From assembly GCF_006385705.1 (NCBI RefSeq), contig NZ_VFRQ01000005.1:310001-374000 (forward strand): a DNA stretch of 64,000 nt. Direction: 5' to 3'. The notes beneath the pieces are model-generated. The model was not told the origin of the DNA. It saw only the letters and a program-made list of their open reading frames with translations, and did not search any database. Source of the DNA: Pontibacter mangrovi. GTDB taxonomy: Bacteria > Bacteroidota > Bacteroidia > Cytophagales > Hymenobacteraceae. The stretch's first letter is position 1, and each line of letters starts with the position of its first letter. The position numbers and the translations under genes are program-made. Positions 35,659 to 43,529 of the stretch are shown here, one piece after another.

Positions 35659-36819
35659 ATGCTACAAGAGATTAAAGATAAATTTAAAGAACTGTACAAC
35701 CAGGAGCCGACCATCGTTCGCTCGCCGGGCCGCGTGAACCTGATCGGCGAACACACCGACTACAACAACGGCTTTGTGCTGCCCGCCGCCATCAACAAAG
35801 AAATATACTTTGCCGTGGCGCCCAACAACACCAACACCTTCCGCGCCTACGCCTACGACCTGGAGCAGGGGGCGGAGTTTGACCTGAGCCAGGTGCAGCC
35901 ATCCAACATAAGCTGGGCCAATTACCTGTTGGGCGTGATTGCGCAGCTGCAGCAGGCTGGCTACGAGGTGAAAGGCTTTGACCTGGTCTACGGCGGCAAC
36001 ATCCCGATAGGGGCCGGGCTTTCTTCGTCGGCGGCTGTGGAGTGCGGACTGGCCTATGCGCTGAACCACATCTTCAGATATAACATCCCGAAGCTCGACC
36101 TGGTGAAGATGGCGCAGCTGGCCGAGCACGAATATGCGGGCGTAAAGTGCGGCATCATGGACCAGTTCGCCAGCATGTATGGCCGCCGCGACCACGCCGT
36201 GAAACTCGACTGTCGCTCCCTCGACTTTGATTACTACCACCTGGAGATGGCCGATTACCGCATTGTGCTCTGCGATACACAGGTGAAGCATAACCTGGCC
36301 TCGTCGGAGTATAACACCTGCCGCCAGGAGTGCGAGGCCGGTGTGGCGCACCTGCAGCGCCACTACCCGGAGGTGAACAGCCTGCGTGACGTGACCGTAC
36401 CGATGCTGGAGCTGCACCAGGAGGAGTTCGACCCCACGGTGTACAAGCGCTGCACCTACGTGGTGCACGAGAACCTGCGGGTGGAGGAGGCTTGCCAGGC
36501 GCTGGAGCAGGGCGATATGAAGTCCTTTGGAGAGAAAATGTTCGCTTCGCACCGCGGCCTGCAGCACAAGTACGAGGTGAGCTGCGAGGAACTGGATTTC
36601 CTGGTGGACCAGGCACGGGAGATGGACGCGGTGCTGGGCGCACGCATGATGGGCGGCGGCTTTGGCGGCTGCACCATCAACCTGGTGAAGCTGGAGGCGC
36701 TGGAGGAGTTCATCCAACGTATGGAAGAAGCCTATAAACTGCAGTTCGGCATCCACCTCAAAACCTACGTGGCCGAGATCGTGGACGGCAGCAGCCTGGT
36801 GGAGCCAGGGCAAGTGTAA
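35659..36819 (+). CDS. galK: Galactokinase
   Basis: This 386-aa cytoplasmic GHMP kinase phosphorylates D-galactose at C1 with ATP, the first committed Leloir step. The galactokinase signature GRVNLIGEHTDYNNGFVLP is at residues about 20-38, the ATP loop is IPIGAGLSSSAAVECG and the third GHMP motif is GARMMGGGFGGCTINLV. The ATG at 35659 matches the family N-terminus and lies behind a consensus -7 box. It heads a likely second unit (galK, galT, symporter) of the polysaccharide locus. The 383-aa antisense frame across it is a shadow. Confidence 0.96.
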   Translation: MLQEIKDKFKELYNQEPTIVRSPGRVNLIGEHTDYNNGFVLPAAINKEIYFAVAPNNTNTFRAYAYDLEQGAEFDLSQVQPSNISWANYLLGVIAQLQQAGYEVKGFDLVYGGNIPIGAGLSSSAAVECGLAYALNHIFRYNIPKLDLVKMAQLAEHEYAGVKCGIMDQFASMYGRRDHAVKLDCRSLDFDYYHLEMADYRIVLCDTQVKHNLASSEYNTCRQECEAGVAHLQRHYPEVNSLRDVTVPMLELHQEEFDPTVYKRCTYVVHENLRVEEACQALEQGDMKSFGEKMFASHRGLQHKYEVSCEELDFLVDQAREMDAVLGARMMGGGFGGCTINLVKLEALEEFIQRMEEAYKLQFGIHLKTYVAEIVDGSSLVEPGQV

Positions 36820-36842
36820 GGTGTAAAGTCTAAATTCGATTA

Positions 36843-36920
36843 ACCCGCCCCTAACCCCTCCAGGGAGGGGAAAAGATTACTCGTGTACAAATTCCCCTCT
36901 TGGGAGGGGCGGGGGTGGGT
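36843..36920. repeat. GC-rich palindromic intergenic repeat (copy 1)
   Basis: The left arm (from 36843) reads ACCCGCCCCTAACCCCTCC then GGGAGGGGAA. The right arm (36891-36920) is the imperfect reverse complement, TTCCCCTCTTGGGAGGGG and GGGGGTGGG. It lies between galK and galT. Similar elements occur at 49634-49798, 57037-57067 and 61753-61837. Confidence 0.75.
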
Positions 36921-37005
36921 AAATGCGCATCATAGCAGTAGCAAATTATAATTTGAGTTATCCAGTTGAAGCCCTTTTCTGGCATCAATACAAAAGAAAA
37001 TAAAA

Positions 37006-38034
37006 ATGCCTGATTTTGATTTAGCGGAACATCCGCACAGAAGATACAACCCCCTGACCGGAGAGTGGGTGCTGGTGTCGCCGCACCGGGCCAAGCGCCC
37101 GTGGCAGGGGCAGGAGGAGGAGCAAAGCTGCGATACCCGACCCGAATATGACCCCGGCTGTTACCTTTGCCCCACCAACACCCGCGCAGGCGGCGAGCAG
37201 AACCCGGACTACGGATCTACTTTTGTCTTCAACAACGACTTTGGTGCACTGCAGGCCGAAACACCGGAGGGAGCTTATGTGTTAGGCGATCTGATCCGGG
37301 CGGAGAGTGAGCGCGGTATCTGTCGGGTCATCTGTTTCTCGCCGCGACACGACCTCACGCTGGCCGACATGGAGCCCGAAGATATCCGGAAGGTGGTGGA
37401 CCTGTGGCAGCGGGAGTATGCCGAGCTGGGCAGCAAGGATTTCATCAACTACGTGCAGATCTTCGAGAACAAGGGCTCGATCATGGGCTGCAGCAACCCG
37501 CACCCGCACGGGCAGATCTGGGCGCAGAGCACCGTGCCCGTAGAGCCAGCCAAGGAGACAAAACAGCAGCATTTATACTTTGAGCACCACCACCGCAGCC
37601 TCCTGGCCGATTACCTGAAGCTTGAACTGGAGACGCGCGAGCGGGTGGTGGCGGAGAACGAGCACTTCGTGGCGCTGGTGCCTTTCTGGGCGGTGTGGCC
37701 TTTCGAGACCATCGTGATCAGCAAGCGCCATTTTCAGCATATCGGGCAGATGGGAGAGGAGGAGAAAAACGGCTACAGCCAGATCATCAAAACCGTGACC
37801 GCCACTTACGACCGCGTGTTCGGCGTGTCGTTCCCGTACTCTTCCGGCATTCACCAGAGTCCAACCGACGGGCAGGAGTACCCGGGCTGGCACTTCCACA
37901 TGCACTTTTACCCGCCGCTGCTGCGCTCTGCCACCGTGAAGAAGTTTATGGTGGGCTACGAGATGATGGGAAACCCGCAGCGCGACATCACACCGGAAGC
38001 CGCGGCCGACATGCTCCGCAGCCTAGTGCGGTAA
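37006..38034 (+). CDS. galT: Galactose-1-phosphate uridylyltransferase
   Basis: This 342-aa cytoplasmic enzyme exchanges UMP between UDP-glucose and galactose-1-phosphate. The active-site triad HPHGQ is in [14 protein letters not shown] (about residues 163-176), and the zinc-site cysteines are in CYLCPTN near residue 52. The second half-motif [11 protein letters not shown] is also present. It follows galK on the same strand, separated by a GC-rich repeat. UDP-glucose 4-epimerase (galE) is not in the window. The stop codon lies within an AAGTATACTT palindrome. Confidence 0.96.
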   Translation: MPDFDLAEHPHRRYNPLTGEWVLVSPHRAKRPWQGQEEEQSCDTRPEYDPGCYLCPTNTRAGGEQNPDYGSTFVFNNDFGALQAETPEGAYVLGDLIRAESERGICRVICFSPRHDLTLADMEPEDIRKVVDLWQREYAELGSKDFINYVQIFENKGSIMGCSNPHPHGQIWAQSTVPVEPAKETKQQHLYFEHHHRSLLADYLKLELETRERVVAENEHFVALVPFWAVWPFETIVISKRHFQHIGQMGEEEKNGYSQIIKTVTATYDRVFGVSFPYSSGIHQSPTDGQEYPGWHFHMHFYPPLLRSATVKKFMVGYEMMGNPQRDITPEAAADMLRSLVR

Positions 38035-38050
38035 GTATACTTTATGTAGC

Positions 38051-38091
38051 CCAAAGCCATTTGTTCTCACCAAAGGATGAATGGCTTTTGG
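38051..38091 (+). terminator. Weak hairpin after galT
   Basis: CCAAAGCCATT (38051-38061) pairs with AATGGCTTTTGG (38080-38091) around an 18-nt loop. The T-run is short, so it may be only a partial terminator before the symporter gene. Confidence 0.4.
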
Positions 38092-38174
38092 TTTAGCACA
38101 GAGTATAAAAAAGACAGACATATAAGTAAATTAAAACTAATATTATATATTAGCTATCCAAAAACCGTTAATCC

Positions 38175-39752
38175 ATGAATTTTTCTACACTCGACTTTAT
38201 TGTCTTCATCGGGTACTGTGTGCTCATCATTGTGGTGGGTATTCTGGTTTCCCGCGAGAAGAAGGGGCATACCAAGAACTCCACCGACTACTTCCTGGCC
38301 AGCAAATCGCTGCCTTGGTGGGCGATCGGTGCCTCGCTCATTGCTTCCAACATCTCGGCAGAGCAGTTTATCGGGATGTCCGGCTCCGGCTTCGCGATCG
38401 GTTTGGGCATTGCCAGCTACGAGTTTATGGCGGCAGCCACGCTTATCATCGTAGCGAAGTTTTTCCTCCCGATCTATATAAAAGAGGGCATTTTTACGAT
38501 GCCGCAGTTCCTGAAGCTGCGCTACGACGACCGCATCCGGACCAGTCTGGCCATTTTCTGGATCATGCTCTACATTTTCGTGAACCTGACTACCGTGCTA
38601 TACTTGTCGGCGCTGGCGCTGAGCGTGGTGCTGGAGGTAAGCACCACAACGGCCATTATTGGCCTAGCGGTGATAGCCGTGGCTTATTCTGTGTACGGCG
38701 GCCTGAAAGCCGTAGCCTGGACAGACGTAATCCAGGTGATCTTCCTGATCATGGGTGGTTTGGTTACCACCTACCTGGCGCTGGATGCCGTGAGCGGTGG
38801 AGCCGGACCATTTCAGGGCATGAGCATGCTGCTGCAGAAGGCTCCTGAGAAGTTCGATATGATCCTGTCGGAGGAGAACCCGTTTTACAAAGACCTGCCC
38901 GGCATAACCGTGCTGGTGGGTGGTATGTGGATCGCCAACATTAGCTACTGGGGCTTTAACCAGTACATCGTGCAGCGTGCCTTGGCTGCCAAAAGCGTAA
39001 AAGAAGTACAGTGGGGGCTGGTGTTTGCGGCTTTCCTGAAGCTGTTGATTCCATTGGTAGTGGTAATTCCGGGTATTGCGGCCTTTGTGCTGAACGCTGA
39101 GATCAGCCGTTACGATGAGGCTTACCCTTGGCTGTTGGGCCACCTGGTGCCAACCGGTATAAAAGGCCTGGCCTTTGCCGCGCTTATCGCTGCCGCCCTG
39201 TCATCGCTTAGCTCCATGATGAACTCTACCGCTACTATCTTTACAATGGACATCTACAAATCTCACCTAAAGCCGGACGCTACCGAAAACCAGATGGTAA
39301 TGGTGGGCCGACTCGTGAGTTTGGTGGCTATCGTGATTGCGGTGCTGGTAGCAGAGCCGCTGTTGGGCGGCGAGGAACAGATCTTCCAGTTCATTCAGAA
39401 GTATACCGGCTATGTGAGCCCGGGTATTGTGGTGCTGTTCCTGTTCGGCCTGTTCTGGAAAAGAGCCACCTCTAACGCAGCCCTGGCAACAGCCATTGCC
39501 TCTGTGCCTTTCAGTATCATCATCGATATGCTGTTCCCGACTATGCCATTCCTGGATCAGATGGGCCTGGTATTCCTGTTGCTGGCAGCGCTGATGGTGG
39601 CGATATCACTGTTCGAGAACAACGTGCGTGGCAAGTTTCCGGAGAATACGGTGGTTATTGAGAAGGAGCTGTTTAAAACCGACAGCATCTTTAACGTTGC
39701 CTCCATGGCCATTGTGCTGGTGCTGGCGGCCATCTACATTATTTTCTGGTAG
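38175..39752 (+). CDS. Sodium/solute symporter (SSS family, SglT-like sugar transporter)
   Basis: This 525-aa polytopic inner-membrane protein has about 14 hydrophobic segments and the SSS-family order. TM1 carries a negatively charged entry (FSTLDFIVFIGYCV), followed by the SLPWWAIGASLIASNISAEQFIGMSGSGF segment of vSGLT-type transporters and YGGLKAVAWTDVIQ. A C-terminal long helix ends AIYIIFW. Sodium-coupled uptake of galactose or glucose fits the adjacent galK and galT. It is followed by a strong bidirectional terminator, marking the end of the polysaccharide locus. Confidence 0.9.
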   Translation: MNFSTLDFIVFIGYCVLIIVVGILVSREKKGHTKNSTDYFLASKSLPWWAIGASLIASNISAEQFIGMSGSGFAIGLGIASYEFMAAATLIIVAKFFLPIYIKEGIFTMPQFLKLRYDDRIRTSLAIFWIMLYIFVNLTTVLYLSALALSVVLEVSTTTAIIGLAVIAVAYSVYGGLKAVAWTDVIQVIFLIMGGLVTTYLALDAVSGGAGPFQGMSMLLQKAPEKFDMILSEENPFYKDLPGITVLVGGMWIANISYWGFNQYIVQRALAAKSVKEVQWGLVFAAFLKLLIPLVVVIPGIAAFVLNAEISRYDEAYPWLLGHLVPTGIKGLAFAALIAAALSSLSSMMNSTATIFTMDIYKSHLKPDATENQMVMVGRLVSLVAIVIAVLVAEPLLGGEEQIFQFIQKYTGYVSPGIVVLFLFGLFWKRATSNAALATAIASVPFSIIIDMLFPTMPFLDQMGLVFLLLAALMVAISLFENNVRGKFPENTVVIEKELFKTDSIFNVASMAIVLVLAAIYIIFW

Positions 39753-39784
39753 AAAAGTATAGTTTACCTGGGGCAGCTTGTCCC

Positions 39785-39830
39785 AAAAACAGCAACAGCC
39801 GGTGTAAACGCACCGGCTGTTGCTGTTTTT
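39785..39830. terminator. Bidirectional terminator, 20-bp perfect stem
   Basis: Arms at 39785-39804 and 39811-39830 are perfect reverse complements (AAAAACAGCAACAGCCGGTG) with a 6-nt loop, A-tract on one side and T-tract on the other. It separates the convergent symporter and small lipoprotein genes. Confidence 0.88.
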
Positions 39831-39870
39831 GCAGGGCCATACATTAAATAAAGGCTGAACCTCAAAGAGG

Positions 39871-40086
39871 CTACTGCTGCTGTTTTTCTATTGTTTTGCG
39901 GGAAACGGTATCCACGTCAAGGCGCTTGTTCGTGCCTGAGTCCAACTCTACCTGGGGCGTGATCTTCTCGCCGGCACCGATCTCTACCGGTTCGTCTGCA
40001 GTTGTTTCACGCTCTGTAGTGTTGTCTGCAGTGTTGTTGCAGGCAAAGGCGATGGTTGCCAGGAGAATCAAGAAAGTCTTTTTCAT
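39871..40086 (-). CDS. Small lipoprotein of unknown function
   Basis: This 71-aa protein starts at Met (complement of 40084-40086); a longer frame begins at 40113. The sequence MKKTFLILLATIAFAC is a lipoprotein signal with Cys16. The mature peptide of about 55 residues is Thr- and Glu-rich and probably unstructured (NNTADNTTERETTADE). It ends in a basic and Gln-rich tail. No family is recognised. It stands alone between two terminators. Confidence 0.6.
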   Translation of the reverse strand: MKKTFLILLATIAFACNNTADNTTERETTADEPVEIGAGEKITPQVELDSGTNKRLDVDTVSRKTIEKQQQ

Positions 40087-40346
40087 TATTTCTCTTCTTT
40101 GGTTCTGGCTCATTCTAACGCAGTGTCAAAAGTATATGTTGTACATAGCTAATATACAGTAACTTGCAGGTATGGCCCGGCTGCCACTGGTTATACTTGA
40201 AGAGGCGTTTTGATAAGTATAACACCAACCGGTGCACCATAGAACATATGATCCTACTGGCAGATTCTCTTAAGGCTGCCGGAAAGTATAAGTTCCTACG
40301 CAACTTATAGTTGATCGTGCTATAAGTATAAAGAGTAGCAAAAAAA

Positions 40347-40385
40347 AGCCGCACTTCGCGCCTGGAGCGGCGCAAAGTGCGGCTT
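40347..40385 (-). terminator. Terminator of the nitric oxide reductase gene
   Basis: On the minus strand a stem of AAGCCGCACTT with inner GGCGC pairing is followed by a run of eight T residues (the A-run at 40341-40348). It begins about 25 bp after the norB stop. Confidence 0.85.
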
Positions 40386-40409
40386 GTGTACATCTAACTA
40401 AAACGTGCT

Positions 40410-42716
40410 TTACTTGCCGGCAGCGGTTTTAGATCGTTGGGCAGAAGGGTAGTCTTCAAATGAAAGGTCCTCATCCTCCTCCAAAGACCAGCCGGTCTTC
40501 AGGCCGATCACGAACCAGCCCAGGGCCAGCACACCGCCTGCAAAAATGGTGTCACCGATCACGCGCAGCCAGCGCAGCACTTCCATAGTATCGGTTTGCA
40601 TGAACTCCATGGAGCGGGCATACCACAGGCCGTACTCCACGCTGGCCCATGTCTGCAGCAGGCCAATCGGCAGCACACTGATCAGCACCATCAGCATTAG
40701 GCCAATGTTGATAGACCAGAACGCGAAGCTGATCACGCCATCCTTCCAGCGGCGGCGGGCCGACAAACCTTTCAGCACAAACAGCATCAGACCAATACCC
40801 AGCATGCCGTACACCCCAAACAGGGCGGTGTGGCCGTGCACCGGCGTGGTGTTGAGGCCCTGCATGTAGTAGAGCGCAATCGGCGGGTTAATCACGAAGC
40901 CGAACACGCCGGCACCCACCAGGTTCCAGAAGGCCACGGCAATAAAGCTGTAGATCGGCCATTTGTAGGCCTTCAGCCAAAGCGTGGCGCGGCTGATCTC
41001 CAGGTTGTGGTAAGCCTCAAAGCCGATAAGCACGAGCGGCACCACTTCCAGGGCACTAAAGGTGGCTCCCAGCGCCATTACCGAGGTAGGTGTGCCGCTG
41101 AAGTATAGGTGGTGAAACGTGCCGATAATGCCGCCGAACAGGAAGATGATAGTGGAGAACAGTACCGTGCCCGTCGCCATTTTGGTATCCAGCAAGCCCA
41201 TGCGCACGAACAGGAAGGCAATTACCACCGTGGCGAACACCTCGAAGAAGCCCTCTACCCACAGGTGCACCACCCACCAGCGCCAGTACTCGGCTATAGC
41301 CAGGTTCGTGTGCTGTCCCCACATCAGGCCGGAGGCGTAGAAAATGGCAATGGCAGCCGAAGAGATCAGGAACATGCCCAGCAGGTGGCGTCCTTCGGCA
41401 TCGTTCTTAAAGGCAGGCACGATGGCCCGAACCATCAGCGTGAGCCACAGCACCAGCCCCACCAGCAGGAAGATCTGCCAGAAACGGCCCAGGTCCACAT
41501 ACTCATAGCCCTGGTGGCCGAACCAGAAGTTCTCGCCGTAGCCCAGCTTCTGCATCACGCCGTACCACTGCCCCGCCAGCGAACCCGCCACGATGATCAG
41601 CAGGCAGATGAACAGGAAGTTAACGCCCAGCCTCTGGAACTTAGGCTCGTGGCCCGACACGGCAGGGGCAATGTATAAACCGGTCGCCAGCCAGGAAGTC
41701 GCGATCCAGAAAATGGCCAGCTGCACGTGCCAGGTGCGGCTGATAGAGTAGGGCAGGTAGTCGGCCAGCGGGAAACCGTAGAGCGCCTGGCCTTCTACGC
41801 CGTAGTGCGCCGTTACCACGCCAAACGTCACCTGCACCAGTATGAGCGCCGTCACGATCCAAAAATACTTCAGCGTCGCCTTCATAGATGGGGTAGCCTG
41901 CAGGCCCAGCAGCGGGTCCTGCTTCGGCAGCTTGGAGGTGTCGATTTCCTCCTCGCGGTTAGAGGCGTAGTAATAAGCCAGCAAACCAACGCCGGCTATC
42001 AGTATGATCACGCTGAAGCCCGTCCAGATGATAAGGTCGGAGCTTGGCTCGTTGGCCACCAGTTTCTCGGCGGGCCAGTTGTTGGTATAGGTAATCTTCT
42101 GGCCGGGCCGTTCGGTTACGCAGGCCCAGGAGGTCCAGAAGAAGAAGGCGTTCAGCTTGCGCATGCGCTCCGGGTCGCTCACGGTGTTTTCCTTCATGGC
42201 GTAGGCATCGCGGTGCTTGGCCAGCGACGGGTCATCCATGAACAGGCCGGTGTAGTGCTTGCCAACGTTAGCGATGGCCTCAGCGCGCAGGTCAGAGATT
42301 TTCAATTCGCCCGTTTCCGGGTCATAGGTATTGGCCCGGATCTGCTTCTGCAGGCGCGCCCGCAGCATGGCCTGTGTCTCCTCGTCCAGGTCCTCATAGG
42401 TTTTGCCTTTTTCCTGTTGCGCCCAGCTATCTAAATGAAACATAGCCTCTTTGTGCAGCCAGTCGGCGCTCCAATCGGGGGCAACATAGGCACCGTGGCC
42501 CCAGATAGAGCCCAGTTCCTGTCCACCCGTGGATTGCCATACATTCTGCCCGTCTTTAATGTCCTGGGCGGTAAATAACACTTTTCCGGAGGCGGTCACC
42601 ACCTTTTCGGGTATAGGCGGCGCTTTTCGGTAGATCTCGGAACCATAGTAGCCGAGAACGGCAAAGGAGCCCACTATTACGGCGATAAATCCTAGCCAGA
42701 GCTTTTTGTACTTCAT
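40410..42716 (-). CDS. norB: Quinol-dependent nitric oxide reductase (qNor)
   Basis: This 768-aa protein reduces two NO to N2O in the inner membrane, taking electrons from quinol. The N-terminal extension (about 1-240: QNVWQSTGGQELGSIWGHGAYVAPDW) is the fused cytochrome-c-like domain without haem that defines qNor, also called NorZ. The catalytic part has heme-copper-oxidase helices with RTWHVQLAIFW, WWVVHLWVEGFFE, GTFHHLYFSGTP and TTPVHGHTALFG, supplying the histidine ligands of the hemes and FeB and the conserved glutamates. It is a single-gene unit. An FNR/Crp-type palindrome TGATCTAAGTCA lies exactly 36.5 bp from a -7-like box upstream. It produces the substrate of the divergent nosZ operon. 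Confidence 0.95.
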   Translation of the reverse strand: MKYKKLWLGFIAVIVGSFAVLGYYGSEIYRKAPPIPEKVVTASGKVLFTAQDIKDGQNVWQSTGGQELGSIWGHGAYVAPDWSADWLHKEAMFHLDSWAQQEKGKTYEDLDEETQAMLRARLQKQIRANTYDPETGELKISDLRAEAIANVGKHYTGLFMDDPSLAKHRDAYAMKENTVSDPERMRKLNAFFFWTSWACVTERPGQKITYTNNWPAEKLVANEPSSDLIIWTGFSVIILIAGVGLLAYYYASNREEEIDTSKLPKQDPLLGLQATPSMKATLKYFWIVTALILVQVTFGVVTAHYGVEGQALYGFPLADYLPYSISRTWHVQLAIFWIATSWLATGLYIAPAVSGHEPKFQRLGVNFLFICLLIIVAGSLAGQWYGVMQKLGYGENFWFGHQGYEYVDLGRFWQIFLLVGLVLWLTLMVRAIVPAFKNDAEGRHLLGMFLISSAAIAIFYASGLMWGQHTNLAIAEYWRWWVVHLWVEGFFEVFATVVIAFLFVRMGLLDTKMATGTVLFSTIIFLFGGIIGTFHHLYFSGTPTSVMALGATFSALEVVPLVLIGFEAYHNLEISRATLWLKAYKWPIYSFIAVAFWNLVGAGVFGFVINPPIALYYMQGLNTTPVHGHTALFGVYGMLGIGLMLFVLKGLSARRRWKDGVISFAFWSINIGLMLMVLISVLPIGLLQTWASVEYGLWYARSMEFMQTDTMEVLRWLRVIGDTIFAGGVLALGWFVIGLKTGWSLEEDEDLSFEDYPSAQRSKTAAGK

Positions 42717-42813
42717 GGTAAATTATTGTGTTTGTGAATCTAAATTTTCAGCCGGTGCAGGCATTGCATCCATATTTATTTAGGACTAAAGCCGCGCCAG
42801 TGTTTGTTCTTCC

Positions 42814-42825
42814 GGACAAAGGTCC
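42814..42825. promoter_or_regulatory. norB -7-like box within a GGACAAAGGTCC dyad
   Basis: On the minus strand GACCTTTG (complement of 42817-42824) is one mismatch from TAnnTTTG. It also forms the dyad GGAC-AAAG-GTCC, whose 10-bp core GACAAAGGTC recurs at 42871-42880. The leader to norB would be about 94 nt. Confidence 0.5.
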
Positions 42826-42847
42826 CCCTGTATGCCTTCCAGAAAAA

Positions 42848-42859
42848 TGATCTAAGTCA
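42848..42859 (-). promoter_or_regulatory. FNR/Crp-family site TGATCTAAGTCA (norB)
   Basis: The palindrome TGAY-N4-RTCA extends by one further pair to ATGA-N6-TCAT. Its centre (42853.5) is 36.5 bp from the end of the norB -7-like box, the same geometry as at 53635-53646 and 60546-60557. The position corresponds to class II activation. An FNR, DNR or NnrR-like regulator is inferred; its gene is not in the window. Confidence 0.65.
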
Positions 42860-42869
42860 TTAATAAAAG

Positions 42870-42881
42870 AGACAAAGGTCT
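42870..42881 (+). promoter_or_regulatory. Degenerate dyad AGACAAAGGTCT before the cytochrome c-nosZ operon
   Basis: The dyad is centred 36.5 bp from the end of the exact -7 box TACCTTTG at 42905-42912. The core GAC-N4-GTC matches TGAC-N4-GTCA except for the outermost base of each half-site. The stronger palindrome at 42848-42859 lies 22 bp (two turns) further upstream and could also act on this promoter. Confidence 0.45.
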
Positions 42882-42904
42882 TTTAATGCGGAAAATAACT
42901 AGCC

Positions 42905-42912
42905 TACCTTTG
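42905..42912 (+). promoter_or_regulatory. -7 box of the cytochrome c-nosZ operon
   Basis: TACCTTTG exactly matches TAnnTTTG. It lies about 50 bp before the cytochrome c ATG and has no obvious -33 element, in keeping with an activator-dependent promoter. Confidence 0.55.
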
Positions 42913-42963
42913 TTTTCGTAGACAATCACTTAATCTTTAGCACTATAATTAAATTCTACAAGT

Positions 42964-43500
42964 ATGAACAGAGAGAGTAAAAACCTGAGAGAAACGCTTT
43001 TAAGCATGTTTTTGAAGCCTCTGCAGTTTGGTGCAGTGGCCCTGATTTCCGGTACAATCCTATTTAGCTGCTCTTCGGGAGATAATGAGAACACCGCTGC
43101 CACGGAGCAGGAAGAGAGCGGCCTGGCGCAGCAGCAGACGGAGGCGCCTGTAGCTGATGAGGGCAAAGGCATTGGTCCTGTTAGCTCTGTGGAGGTGGGA
43201 GACGCAATTGATGAGACCCTTGCTGCCGAAGGTAAAAGCGTGTTTGAGTCCAAATGCTCTGCCTGCCACCAGCTAAGCGACCAGAAAATAGTTGGCCCCG
43301 GGCTGGCAGGTGTGACCGAGCGCCGCAAGCCGGAATGGATTATGAACATGATCATGAACCCGCAGGAGATGACCCAAAAGGACCCTACTGCCAAAAAACT
43401 ACTGGCTGAGCACCTTACCCAGATGACCAACCAGAACATTAACGAGTCGGATGCCAGAGCCTTGTTGGAGTATCTGAGACAGAACGACAAGAATAGCTAG
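42964..43500 (+). CDS. c-type cytochrome preceding nosZ
   Basis: This 178-aa protein has an N-terminal anchor with a lipobox-like ILFSC (about residue 37). An acidic low-complexity linker follows, then one class I cytochrome c domain with haem motif CSACH (about residues 97-101) and a distal Met region (MNMIMNPQEM, HLTQMTNQ). It lies 29 nt before nosZ and is likely the periplasmic electron donor to N2O reductase, a common arrangement in clade II nos clusters. It heads the operon behind the TACCTTTG promoter. Confidence 0.9.
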   Translation: MNRESKNLRETLLSMFLKPLQFGAVALISGTILFSCSSGDNENTAATEQEESGLAQQQTEAPVADEGKGIGPVSSVEVGDAIDETLAAEGKSVFESKCSACHQLSDQKIVGPGLAGVTERRKPEWIMNMIMNPQEMTQKDPTAKKLLAEHLTQMTNQNINESDARALLEYLRQNDKNS

Positions 43501-43529
43501 CAAACAACAAGCAAAACCCATAAATCATT

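Noticed and set aside
35662-36813. 383-aa open frame antisense to galK
   Set aside because: It shows the same codon-bias shadow and no recognisable domain, while galK has all GHMP motifs.
40347-40385. AAGTGCGGC in the norB terminator as a Haemophilus-type uptake sequence
   Set aside because: It is a single occurrence explained by the terminator stem; the dispersed motif in this DNA is AAGTATA instead.
42905-42963. Riboswitch in the cytochrome c-nosZ leader
   Set aside because: The leader is short and AT-rich with no strong stem; regulation is better explained by the upstream dyads.
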